Assembly: GCA_022826925.1 (NCBI GenBank)
Contig: JAJDTX010000044.1
Coordinates: forward strand, 1 to 44,912
Origin: Bryobacterales bacterium
Lineage (GTDB): Bacteria > Acidobacteriota > Terriglobia > Bryobacterales > UBA6623
DNA: 44,912 nucleotides
Direction: 5' to 3'
The translations under genes were made by a program, and so were the position numbers. The number at the start of each line of letters is the position of its first letter. Positions within the stretch are counted from its first letter, which is position 1. The notes beneath the pieces were generated by a model. The model saw nothing but the letters and a program-made list of their open reading frames with translations. It did not search any database and was not told the origin of the DNA. Positions 8,534-18,437 of this stretch are shown piece by piece.

Positions 8534-9139
8534 CGCTGGGGCAGCTTTGCGCCTCACAGCTGGCCGGTAGTCGGTTTCGCACGCGAGCGTATCGCTTCCA
8601 TGCAGGGATCATGGCTTGCGGTGCCTCCGCGCGCCACTGTGGCGACCGGCAACCTGCCAGCCCTCGGCGATAGCGGCAGCAGCCTGCCGAGTGCGCGGCA
8701 GGGGTGTGTCGGAAGCTGCAGCGTGAACCTAGATCGGCCAGCGACACAGCAGCTGGGGGCAAGGAGCCAGTAGCGGGCCAGCGCCTGGGGCAGAATCCGC
8801 TAGGCCGGCAGATTGGCTGGCCCGCTCAAGCCAGGTACAGTCGAGAGCTGTAGTCCGCGAGTTCCTGAAGTGCCTTGACAGCACTTCAGCGTGCCGTTGC
8901 AGTGCACGAATTCGCGTCGATTCCACCGTCGCATGGCCGGTCGTCGGAAGGCGTTCTCGCTTGAGCCGAACGGCGGGTGGCACTGCGGCCTGAGTGCCCG
9001 ACGGATCGACATGCCGCTGCGGACTCAAGGCCGCGGCGGTGAGCGGCTTGGCTCTATGCCGCCCCACCGGCGTGGTGACGTGAGCGCTGGGTGTATCCCA
9101 TCGCTGGCACGGGCCGGTTCCAACTACAATCAAGAGCTT
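8534..9139. other. Long non-coding stretch before the nucleotidyltransferase
   Basis: About 600 bp with no convincing gene on either strand. The frame of the following nucleotidyltransferase is open back to 8891, but the extra 83 residues are basic and unlike the family, so they are treated as untranslated. The only notable structure is the inverted repeat at 8865-8889. Confidence 0.4.
8865..8889. repeat. Perfect 9-bp inverted repeat
   Basis: CTGAAGTGC / GCACTTCAG with a 7-base spacer CTTGACA. The spacer contains TTGACA, a perfect -35 sequence, but no good -10 lies 17 bp on. It could be an operator over a promoter or an RNA hairpin. Confidence 0.5.
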
Positions 9140-9868
9140 GTGCGAGGCGTAGTCTTGGCCGGTGGCTTGGGGAGCCGCCTCGACCCGATCACTCGGACCA
9201 TCAACAAACACCTGCTGCCCGTCTATGACAAGCCGATGATTTACTACCCGATCCAGGCGCTCGTCAACGCGGGGATCGAAGACATCATGATCGTTACCGG
9301 CGGCCGCAATGCCGGGGATTTCTTGCGCCTGCTCGGTAACGGACGCGAGTTCGGCCTCAAGCACCTCGACTACACCTACCAAGAGGGCGAGGGAGGGATC
9401 GCTGAGGCGTTGGATCTGGCCCGCCACTTTTCGGAAGGCGAGCGGCTTTGCGTGATGCTTGGCGACAACATCATCGAGCGCAATGTGGTCGCTGCCGTCA
9501 ACGCCTTTCGCGAGCAGCAACGGGGCGCCCGGATCCTGCTCAAGGAAGTTCCTGACGCTGGCCGCTACGGCGTGCCGCGCTTCGAGTCCGGACGCGTCGT
9601 CGCGATCGAGGAGAAGCCCGAGCGGCCCCCGTCGAACTATGCCGTGACGGGCATCTACCTGTTTGACGGGACGGTCTTTGACCGGATCGCCAAGCTCGAG
9701 CGATCAGCGCGTGGCGAACTCGAGATCACCGACGTCAATAACAGCTACATCGCCGATGGCTCGATGCAGTGGGGAGAACTGGAGGGCTGGTGGACCGATG
9801 CCGGCACCGTGGACGGGCTGCTGCGCGCTTCGCAGCTCGTCGCCAAGACGGGTGCCAACCACCTGTAG
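9140..9868 (+). CDS. RmlA-like sugar-1-phosphate nucleotidyltransferase, short form
   Basis: A 242-residue protein from the GTG at 9140, with CAAGAG just before it. The N-terminus VRGVVLAGGLGSRLDPITR carries the nucleotide-binding GG-x-G-x-R loop. KHLLPVYDKPMIYYP, the family Lys/Pro motif, follows, then the metal site VMLGDNI, YGVPRFESGRVVAIEEKP, and ELEITDVNN and GWWTDAGT near the end. This is the glucose-1-phosphate thymidylyltransferase family, which makes dTDP-sugars for envelope polysaccharides. At 242 residues it lacks the last ~45 residues of classical RmlA (about 290), a known short variety. No rmlBCD neighbours are present. Confidence 0.88.
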   Translation: MRGVVLAGGLGSRLDPITRTINKHLLPVYDKPMIYYPIQALVNAGIEDIMIVTGGRNAGDFLRLLGNGREFGLKHLDYTYQEGEGGIAEALDLARHFSEGERLCVMLGDNIIERNVVAAVNAFREQQRGARILLKEVPDAGRYGVPRFESGRVVAIEEKPERPPSNYAVTGIYLFDGTVFDRIAKLERSARGELEITDVNNSYIADGSMQWGELEGWWTDAGTVDGLLRASQLVAKTGANHL

Positions 9869-9889
9869 CGCGCTTCCCGGTCGATCCGG

Positions 9890-10969
9890 TCAGAAGTTGA
9901 TCTGAACCATCTCCTCGCTCGCTGCCTTCAGGTTGCGCATCGCCACTTGGGCCGCGAGTTGCTGTGCCACGTTCACGAACGCCTGTGCCGCGGGTGCGTC
10001 GGGATCGGCCAGCACGATCGGCTTGCCGGCATCCGAGGTCTCGCGTACGGTCGTGGCCAGCGGCACCTTGCCCAGGACCGGGATGCTCCAGCGCTCGGCG
10101 ATCTTCTCGGCCCCGCCCGAACCGAAGATGTACTCCCGCTCGCCCGTAGAGCGCGACTCGTAGTAGCTCATGTTCTCCACGACGCCCAGCAGCGGCGTCT
10201 TGAGCTGTTGGAACATGATGATCGCCTTTTCCGCGACGTTGACCGCCATCGGTTGCGGCGTCGTGACGACCAGCGCGCCGGTCAGCGCCAGCCGCTGACA
10301 GAGGCTGAGCTGCACGTCGCCCGTGCCGGGCGGCAGGTCGATCACCAGGTAGTCCAACTCGCCCCATTCCACTTGGTTCGTGAGTTGCTCCACCATCTTG
10401 GCGAGCATCGGGCCGCGCCAAACAACGGCTTGATCCTTGCGGATGAAGAAGCCAGTGGAGATGATCGGGATGCCTTGTGCCTCCACCGGGATGATGCCCC
10501 GGCCGCCTTGCTGCGGTCCGCTGGTAGCGCCCATGATGAGCGGAATGCTAGGGCCGTAGACATCTGCATCCATCAGGCCGACCTTGGCACCGGTCGCCGC
10601 CAGTGCGAGCGCGATGTTGGCGGACACCGTCGACTTTCCGACGCCCCCCTTGCCCGATGCGACAGGGACGACGTTGCGCACGCCCGGAATGGAGCCCTTC
10701 CCGTCGCTGCCCGCGGGATTTGCCCTGGCTCGATTCGTGACCGAGGCATTCACCTGAACCTGCGGGTCCACCGCCTGGACGGCGGCGATGGCCGCCTGAA
10801 GCAGCGCATGTGTCCGGTCGCCGTCGGCCACGGTGTTTTGCAGCTTGAACGCCACCGAACCGTTCGCCGCGGCAAAGTCCGTGACCAGGCCCAGTTCGAC
10901 GATATTCTTGCCGTAGTCCGGGTGTACGACGCCGCTCAGTGCGTCCTCGAATTGCTTCTGGTCAGCCAT
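9890..10969 (-). CDS. mrp: Mrp/NBP35-family Fe-S carrier P-loop ATPase
   Basis: A 359-residue protein, last gene of the Fe-S operon. Residues about 1-90 are a DUF59/MIP18-like domain; the P-loop ASGKGGVGKST is at about 107-117, followed by GLMDADVYGPS and DYLVIDLPPGTGD. Such proteins deliver Fe-S clusters to target enzymes. The start ATG lies inside the end of the Rrf2 gene (8-bp overlap), indicating translational coupling. Odd point: between VENMSYY and EYIFGSGGAEK, where many Mrp proteins have a CxxC cluster ligand pair, this protein has no Cys at all. It is therefore a Cys-lacking variant. Confidence 0.93.
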   Translation of the reverse strand: MADQKQFEDALSGVVHPDYGKNIVELGLVTDFAAANGSVAFKLQNTVADGDRTHALLQAAIAAVQAVDPQVQVNASVTNRARANPAGSDGKGSIPGVRNVVPVASGKGGVGKSTVSANIALALAATGAKVGLMDADVYGPSIPLIMGATSGPQQGGRGIIPVEAQGIPIISTGFFIRKDQAVVWRGPMLAKMVEQLTNQVEWGELDYLVIDLPPGTGDVQLSLCQRLALTGALVVTTPQPMAVNVAEKAIIMFQQLKTPLLGVVENMSYYESRSTGEREYIFGSGGAEKIAERWSIPVLGKVPLATTVRETSDAGKPIVLADPDAPAAQAFVNVAQQLAAQVAMRNLKAASEEMVQINF

Positions 10970-11459
10970 GGTTCGCCCTTGCCGCTGCCGGAGCCGTGCG
11001 GCCGGATAGCACGACTAGGTCTCCTACGAATCGGTCCATTTCTTGTTCCGCGCACATCAAGTCGCGGATGCTCGTGCGAGTCAGCAGCTGGTCGACGACC
11101 GATTGCACGGCCCTCCAAAGAGACCGGATCGAGCAGTCGATCGAATTCGTGCAATGGTCCTCGTGCCCGGAGAACCGCCCGCAGAACTCTCCGCCGTACA
11201 ACTCCCCGCCCAGCACGTGGATGGCTTGTTTCGCGGTGATTTCTTCCGGCGGCCGCGCCAGCTGGTATCCGCCGGCCTGGCCGCGCTCGCTCGCTACCAG
11301 GCCTCCTTCACGCAGGACGCGCAACAGTTTCGCAGCGTGCGGCATCGAGATCCCTTCCGCGCTCGAGATCTCGTGAATGCTCATCATGGCGTCCGGCCCG
11401 GCTTGGGCCAGTCGCAGCAGGCAGCGCAGGCCGTATTCTTCTTGGGCGCTCAGTTGCAT
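10962..11459 (-). CDS. Rrf2-family (IscR/SufR-like) transcriptional regulator
   Basis: A 165-residue protein. Residues 1-70 form the Rrf2 winged helix: QLSAQEEYGLRCLLRLA, an HTH with ISMPHAAKLLRVLREGGLV and the wing SERGQAGGYQLARPPEEIT. Three cysteines at about 93, 103 and 109 (C-x9-C-x5-C) would ligate an Fe-S cluster; in IscR the spacing is C-x5-C-x5-C. It lies 9 bp after the sufT-like gene and overlaps mrp. By position it most likely senses Fe-S status and represses this operon, perhaps through the inverted repeat upstream of sufB. Confidence 0.93.
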   Translation of the reverse strand: MQLSAQEEYGLRCLLRLAQAGPDAMMSIHEISSAEGISMPHAAKLLRVLREGGLVASERGQAGGYQLARPPEEITAKQAIHVLGGELYGGEFCGRFSGHEDHCTNSIDCSIRSLWRAVQSVVDQLLTRTSIRDLMCAEQEMDRFVGDLVVLSGRTAPAAARANHG

Positions 11460-11468
11460 GATTAGACC

Positions 11469-11993
11469 TCAGACAAGGTTCAGGACGAGCTTGGCTTCCT
11501 CGCTCATCTTCTCGGGCGTCCACGGTGGATCGAAGGTGATTTCGATCTCTGCGTCCGCAACGTCTGGCAGCCGCTCGATCTTGTACTTGGCCTCCGCTGG
11601 AAGCGTCTGGGCGGCTGGACAGTTGGGGGCGGTTAGGGTCATCAAGACCTTCACCTTGTCCGGCTGATCGGGAGACCGCGGCGCGGTCACCTTGTAGATC
11701 AGCCCGAGTTGGTAAATGTCGATCGGGATCTCGGGGTCGTAGCAGGTCTTCAGCACGGCGACGACCTTTTCCTCCAAGGATGCGTCTGGCGCGTACTCCG
11801 GCTCCTTCGGGGGAAGGGGCGAAGTCATCGTCATGTTCGAGTGCATGCTCGGGACGAAGTCGCCATACTTCGGCGCGGCGGACAGGGCTCCTGTGTTGAG
11901 GCCGCCGCTCGCGGGCTGGTCGCCCGCTCCGGTCCGCTGCTCTTCCGCCGCGTCGGACGACGGCTGGTGCAGGCCTAGCTTCAGCATGGACAT
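11469..11993 (-). CDS. sufT-like: SUF-system DUF59/MIP18-family protein (SufT-like)
   Basis: A 174-residue protein. Residues 1-70 are a low-complexity, Ala/Ser/Pro-rich N-terminal extension. Residues 74-174 are a DUF59 domain with YDPEIPIDIYQLGLIYKV, LTAPNCPAAQ containing the conserved Cys, and FDPPWTPEKMSEEAK. Such proteins help mature Fe-S proteins. Its ATG overlaps the sufS stop (TGATG), so the two are translationally coupled. The mrp gene in the same operon carries a second DUF59 domain. Confidence 0.92.
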   Translation of the reverse strand: MSMLKLGLHQPSSDAAEEQRTGAGDQPASGGLNTGALSAAPKYGDFVPSMHSNMTMTSPLPPKEPEYAPDASLEEKVVAVLKTCYDPEIPIDIYQLGLIYKVTAPRSPDQPDKVKVLMTLTAPNCPAAQTLPAEAKYKIERLPDVADAEIEITFDPPWTPEKMSEEAKLVLNLV

Positions 11994-13237
11994 CAGGCGA
12001 ATATCTCCTTGGCAGTCTCGATCGCATCTGCCAGCGCGTCGAAGTCCGCGCGGTCGTTGTAGAACGCGATCGACGCTCGCGTGGTCGCGGCTACGCCGTA
12101 GAACTGCATGACCGGCTCGGCGCAGTGGTGGCCCACGCGTAGCGCGATTCCTTGACGGTCCAAGATCGTGCCCAGGTCAGCGGGGTGGATGCCTTCCACT
12201 TCGAACGACAGCACGCCGGCCTTGTCTTGCGCGGTTCCGATTGGGCGCAGGCCTTGGATCGCTCCGAGCTTGTCGGCGCCGTAGGCCAGCAGCTCGGCTT
12301 CGTAGGCGGCGATCTGATCCATGCCGACGCGATTCAAGTAGTCCACCGCCGCGCCCATTCCGATCGCCCCCGCGATCATGGGCGTGCCCGCTTCGAAGCG
12401 ATAGGGCAGGTCGTTGTATACGGTCTTTTCGAAACTTACCGACGAGATCATGTCCCCGCCGCTCTGGTAAGGCGGCATCTCTTCCAGCAGGGCGCGGCGG
12501 GCGTAGAGCGCCCCGATGCCCGTCGGACCGCACATCTTGTGCCCCGAGAGCGCGAAGAAGTCGCAACCCAGCTCTTGGACGTCTACCGGCATGTGCGGCG
12601 CCGCTTGGGCGCCGTCGACGAGACACACGGCTCCGGCGGAGCGCGCCTTGGCAGCGATCTCCCGCACCGGGTTGACTGTCCCAAGCGCGTTCGACACCTG
12701 GGTCACGGCCACGATCTTGGTGCGCGGCGACAGCAGGCTGTCGTATTCGGACATCAGCAGCTCGCCGGCGACGTTCATCGGGATGACGCGCAGGTTGGCG
12801 CCCTTCTCTTGGCACAGGATCTGCCACGGCACGATGTTGGAGTGGTGCTCCATGGCCGAGATAATCACGTCATCGCCGGGACCCACGTGCGTCCTTCCCC
12901 AGCTCGAGGCGACAAGGTTGATGCTCTCGGTGGCACCGCGCGTCCAGACGACCTCTTCCGGTTCGGCCGCGTTGAGAAACTGCTGTACGCGCAGGCGCGC
13001 CGATTCGTACTTGTCAGTGGCCCGCTGGCTGAGCTCGTGCACCCCGCGATGGACGTTCGACCGATCCTTCTCGTAGTATTCGAGCAGCGCATCGATCACC
13101 GGGCGCGGAGTCTGCGACGAGGCGGCGTTGTCGAGATAGACCAGCGGCCGGCCGTGCACCAGCTGCTGCAGGGCGGGGAATTCCGCCCGAAGCGCCTTGG
13201 TGTCGAGGCGAACCGGCGCCGCCGTTGCCGTCGTCAC
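11993..13237 (-). CDS. sufS: SufS cysteine desulfurase
   Basis: A 414-residue PLP enzyme that removes sulfur from cysteine and supplies it to the SufBCD scaffold. The start is taken as GTG at 13237, which has GGGAG 7 bases upstream and gives the usual SufS length; the frame is open to a TTG at 13282 inside sufD. Landmarks are YLDNAASSQTP, MEHHSNIVPW, the PLP-binding Lys in LSGHKMCGPTGIG, PMIAGAIGMGAA, and the catalytic Cys in LRVGHHCAEPVM near the C-terminus. No sufE or sufU partner is present in the window. Confidence 0.96.
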   Translation of the reverse strand: MTTATAAPVRLDTKALRAEFPALQQLVHGRPLVYLDNAASSQTPRPVIDALLEYYEKDRSNVHRGVHELSQRATDKYESARLRVQQFLNAAEPEEVVWTRGATESINLVASSWGRTHVGPGDDVIISAMEHHSNIVPWQILCQEKGANLRVIPMNVAGELLMSEYDSLLSPRTKIVAVTQVSNALGTVNPVREIAAKARSAGAVCLVDGAQAAPHMPVDVQELGCDFFALSGHKMCGPTGIGALYARRALLEEMPPYQSGGDMISSVSFEKTVYNDLPYRFEAGTPMIAGAIGMGAAVDYLNRVGMDQIAAYEAELLAYGADKLGAIQGLRPIGTAQDKAGVLSFEVEGIHPADLGTILDRQGIALRVGHHCAEPVMQFYGVAATTRASIAFYNDRADFDALADAIETAKEIFA

Positions 13238-13262
13238 GATCGAGCTCCCTTCGGCCGCCCCA

Positions 13263-14543
13263 TTACGACTCCTGCGAGGCAAAGCGATTCAGCAGCAGGG
13301 ATTCGAAGTGCTCTTTCAGCGGAGCGAGCTTGATGCGTTCCAAGGCATCGGCGGCGAATGCGTACGTGAGCAAGTTGCGCGCCCGGTCCGCTCCGATGCC
13401 CCGCGACTGCAGGTAGAAGGCGGCCTCTGAATCGAGCTGGCCGATCGTCGCTCCATGCGTGCAGCGCACATCGTTGGCATCGATTTCAAGCTGCGGCTTG
13501 GTGTTGACCTCGGAATCGTCGGAGAGCAGCAGGTTCTTGTTGCTCTGCACCGCATCCGTCTTCTGCGCGTCTGGCCGCACGAAGATCTTGCCGTTGAACA
13601 CGCCCTTGGCCCTGTCGTCCAGCACGCCCTTGTAGAGCTGGTGCGAGTTGCAGTGCGGCATGGCATGGTCGATGCCTGTGTGGTGGTCGACCAATTGATC
13701 GCCGCGCACTGCGTAGAGCCCGTCCAGCGAGCACTCGCAGCCCGAACCGTTCAGCCGGGTGCCGATGTCGTTCCTCGCAACGGCGGCCCCGAAGCTGATG
13801 GAAAACGAGCTGACATAGCTGTCGCGCTCTTGAGACGCTTGCAGCCGGCCCGTGTGGTAGGCGTCTAGCGATTCGACTTGAGCCCGGTAGTGGTCGACGC
13901 GGGCGTTCTCCTCGGCATAGATCTCTGTGACCGCGTTGCGCCAATAGGCGCCAGAACCGGCGTATGTTTCCACGACTTGGACTGAGGAGTTTCGCCCCGC
14001 CACGATTAGCACGCGCGGCAAGCTGTCCCGCAGTCCATCCCCGAACACGAGCTGAATCGGCTCGTCCAGCACTGCGCCGCGTTCGGCCGTGATGACAACC
14101 GCATGGGAGAAGAATGCTGTGTTGACGGCGCAGAGCGCGTGATCCTCGTAATCGGCAATCGTGGCTAGGTACCGCTGCACCAAGTCAGGCTCGGAGAGCA
14201 GCGCCTCTGCCAGCGATTGCACGCGGGCACCCTGCGGGACGTGGCCTAGCACCTGCGGTCCGGCGCCGGTCGCTCGGTCGGACGCGCCGCCCGCCGCGTA
14301 GCTGGGGAGTGCGGTTTCGGCGCCGCCGGCCCGCGTTCCAAACAGCAGCTGGCCATCGGCGAGCGCCGACAGGTCGGTGTACTTGTACTCCTCGTGCTTG
14401 AGCGAGGGGACGCCTAGCTGCAAGAAGCGCTCCATGGCGCGCTTGCGGCGCTCCTGCAGCCAGGTCGGCTCGTCCGCAGAGCGGGCGAGCGCGTCGTTGA
14501 AGCGCTCCAGGTAGACGTCGGTCCTGTCAGCAATCGCCGGCAC
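13263..14543 (-). CDS. sufD: SufD Fe-S assembly scaffold subunit
   Basis: A 426-residue protein. The start is GTG at 14543, one base after the sufC stop, with GGGAG upstream; an ATG-less extension inside sufC is rejected. The N-terminus has RRKRAMERFLQLGVPSLKHEEYKYTDL, typical of SufD. The C-terminal beta-helix carries ARNDIGTRLNGSGCECSLDGLY, VDHHTGIDHAMPHCNS, KGVFNGKIFVRPDAQKTDA and CTHGATIGQLD. With SufB and SufC it forms the cluster-building complex in the cytosol. Confidence 0.96.
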   Translation of the reverse strand: MPAIADRTDVYLERFNDALARSADEPTWLQERRKRAMERFLQLGVPSLKHEEYKYTDLSALADGQLLFGTRAGGAETALPSYAAGGASDRATGAGPQVLGHVPQGARVQSLAEALLSEPDLVQRYLATIADYEDHALCAVNTAFFSHAVVITAERGAVLDEPIQLVFGDGLRDSLPRVLIVAGRNSSVQVVETYAGSGAYWRNAVTEIYAEENARVDHYRAQVESLDAYHTGRLQASQERDSYVSSFSISFGAAVARNDIGTRLNGSGCECSLDGLYAVRGDQLVDHHTGIDHAMPHCNSHQLYKGVLDDRAKGVFNGKIFVRPDAQKTDAVQSNKNLLLSDDSEVNTKPQLEIDANDVRCTHGATIGQLDSEAAFYLQSRGIGADRARNLLTYAFAADALERIKLAPLKEHFESLLLNRFASQES

Positions 14544-14544
14544 G

Positions 14545-15315
<771 letters not shown>

Positions 15316-15346
15316 TTGCTCGCTTGTTCTCCCCTCAGCCGGCCGC

Positions 15347-16795
<1,449 letters not shown>

Positions 16796-16815
16796 AGGTC
16801 GGCTCGTGACTAGCA

Positions 16816-16829
16816 CCACTGATGAGTGG
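16816..16829 (-). promoter_or_regulatory. Short palindrome in the sufB leader
   Basis: CCACT-GATG-AGTGG, perfect 5-bp arms with a 4-base loop, about 21-34 bp before the sufB ATG. It may form an mRNA hairpin close to the ribosome site or be half of a regulator site. Confidence 0.35.
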
Positions 16830-16838
16830 CATCTAATC

Positions 16839-16854
16839 TATACACATCAGTATA
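16839..16854 (-). promoter_or_regulatory. Candidate operator upstream of sufB
   Basis: TATAC-ACATCA-GTATA, an inverted repeat in an AT-rich pocket 44-59 bp before the sufB ATG. Read on the minus strand, the same pocket contains TATAGAT, a possible -10. The placement and symmetry fit a dimeric Rrf2-type repressor such as the one encoded in the operon. The link is inferred. Confidence 0.4.
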
Positions 16855-17078
16855 CATTGGTGCGCGTCCTGCTTGGGCAAGCTAGATGTCTGTTGTCGGG
16901 CGTGCCTGACACGGCGAGAAACTGCCCCAATTGGCAGGCACCCCTTGGTTGAGCACTTCCATCGCGGCGCGCCTTGCTCGGTGCATCGATCAGCAGGCGC
17001 GCCGAATTTTGATCGCAATGGTTCAGTCATGGGCAGCTCGCGTCGGATGCGGCGCAGGATCGAAACCGAGCGCGAGCC

Positions 17079-18431
17079 CTAGCAAAGTGTCCGATAGTGT
17101 TCCAACGCGACACCCCGCTTCGCGGGCGGAAGATATTTGGTTACCATCCTGAACGCACTGCGCATTCCCCACGCATTTTGAACGTCGACTATTACCTCTC
17201 CGCTCGATTCCACGACCCGTCGCACGGGAATCTTGAGTTTGTTCGACAACTCGACCAGCTCGTGGATTCCGTGCTTGTCCGAGAGTACGATTGGGGCACA
17301 GCACTCGACCGCCCTTCCCTGCATGAGCGTTGCCAGCCGCGATGAATCGGCTGGAAGCCGGCCCCAGTGGTTCCAGATGACCGGCGCACAGTTTGTCTTT
17401 GAAGCGTGATCGAGGACTTGGAAGCAGCTGGAGGAATCCAGAATCCGCTCTTCCGGGACCAACCCGACGTAAACGGGTCCGTGCGCGAATTCAATTCGCA
17501 CACCCGAGTCGGTGGAATTCCAGTCCGAGGCTTCAGGGACACTGGGCTGGCCGCCCTTCAATGCGACACGGATAGGCTTCTTGGGTTGCCCCTTCCGCGG
17601 CCTCTTCGGTTTCGTGGCAGGCGGCAGCTTCGACCAGTCCAGTGGCTCGTCGCCCTTAGACATATCAAGGTCGACCACATAGATTTTCCCGGCTTCGCAG
17701 CACTCGGACAGAGGTTTCAAGATCTTCGAACCTGCTGGTCTGGCCGAGAGTTCGGCGCCGTCGGGAGAGAACCCGAATGGGTGGGTTCTGCGTTTGTTCA
17801 CGTCGCTATGCAGCGTGCAGAGACTGTAGAAGCGGTTCTCTACCGCTCGCAGCCGCAGAACCGATGACCACTTGATGTCAGTCACGTTGTAGGCGCTTGG
17901 ATTGACCCAGAGACGTGCGCCTCGCTGCGCGAGACTGCGCGAAAGGAGCCCGAGGTAGTGATCGTGGCAGATCGTTGCTCCGGCGGCTATACCCCCCAGA
18001 TCAAAGGTCGGGAGCGCTGATTCCAACTCCCAGTCTGGTCGTTCGAAGGCCACTGCTTTCGCGGTCGAGTGCTTCGTATACGCGCGCGAGTGGGAGCCAT
18101 CGGAATCGAATCGGAGGAGCACCTGCCAAGCGCGACCCGGATCGTCAACGCTCTTGTCGATCGCGCCCACCAGCAGCGTGGTGTTCAGATCGGAAGAGAG
18201 CTTCCTCAGCGATGCCAAGCGTGTCTGGTCAGACGCTAAAATGTAGCCTTCGGGAAAGAGCACGAAGTCGAAAGTCTCTCCAGAGAATGAAGAGGCCGTC
18301 GGCAGGTTTGGCTGTTGAGCGCCTGCTCCGGTCAGCGGAACGCCACTGGATGCCTTCTGCCCTGATTCGGGAAATACCAGTGCAGCGCGCAGTGTCGGTC
18401 TGGAGCGACCAGCAGGAGATGGGTCAGTCAT
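17079..18431 (-). CDS. Large nitrilase-superfamily (carbon-nitrogen hydrolase) protein
   Basis: A 450-residue protein. Residues about 10-250 form a nitrilase-fold domain with the catalytic triad in place: Glu61 in LFPEGY, Lys120 in AYTKHST, and Cys155 in ATICHDHYLG. These are followed by the family motifs ARLWVNPSAYN and RLRAVENRFYS. A Lys/Pro-rich linker (about 265-290) leads to residues about 310-450. There PVIWNHWGRLP and RAVECCAPIVLSDKHG echo the second half of the fold without the triad, so a degenerate second copy is possible (inference). Typical family members are 260-350 residues. It starts 6 bp after a putative nuclease gene and is surely translated with it. Substrate unknown: amides or nitriles, or possibly a nucleotide-linked signal. 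Confidence 0.82.
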   Translation of the reverse strand: MTDPSPAGRSRPTLRAALVFPESGQKASSGVPLTGAGAQQPNLPTASSFSGETFDFVLFPEGYILASDQTRLASLRKLSSDLNTTLLVGAIDKSVDDPGRAWQVLLRFDSDGSHSRAYTKHSTAKAVAFERPDWELESALPTFDLGGIAAGATICHDHYLGLLSRSLAQRGARLWVNPSAYNVTDIKWSSVLRLRAVENRFYSLCTLHSDVNKRRTHPFGFSPDGAELSARPAGSKILKPLSECCEAGKIYVVDLDMSKGDEPLDWSKLPPATKPKRPRKGQPKKPIRVALKGGQPSVPEASDWNSTDSGVRIEFAHGPVYVGLVPEERILDSSSCFQVLDHASKTNCAPVIWNHWGRLPADSSRLATLMQGRAVECCAPIVLSDKHGIHELVELSNKLKIPVRRVVESSGEVIVDVQNAWGMRSAFRMVTKYLPPAKRGVALEHYRTLC

Positions 18432-18437
18432 GATCGG

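Noticed and set aside
8475..8762. Minus-strand frame of 95 codons
   Set aside because: No ribosome site and arbitrary Arg/Pro/Ser-rich sequence; it overlaps the membrane protein gene end and the terminator hairpin.
9947..11239. Long plus-strand frame antisense to mrp and rrf2
   Set aside because: Product is rich in Arg, His and Gln with no domain; it mirrors the codon positions of real genes on the other strand in GC-rich DNA.
12152..13333. Long plus-strand frame antisense to sufS
   Set aside because: Same reason: the minus strand has a complete SufS with its active-site residues, and the antisense product has no family features.
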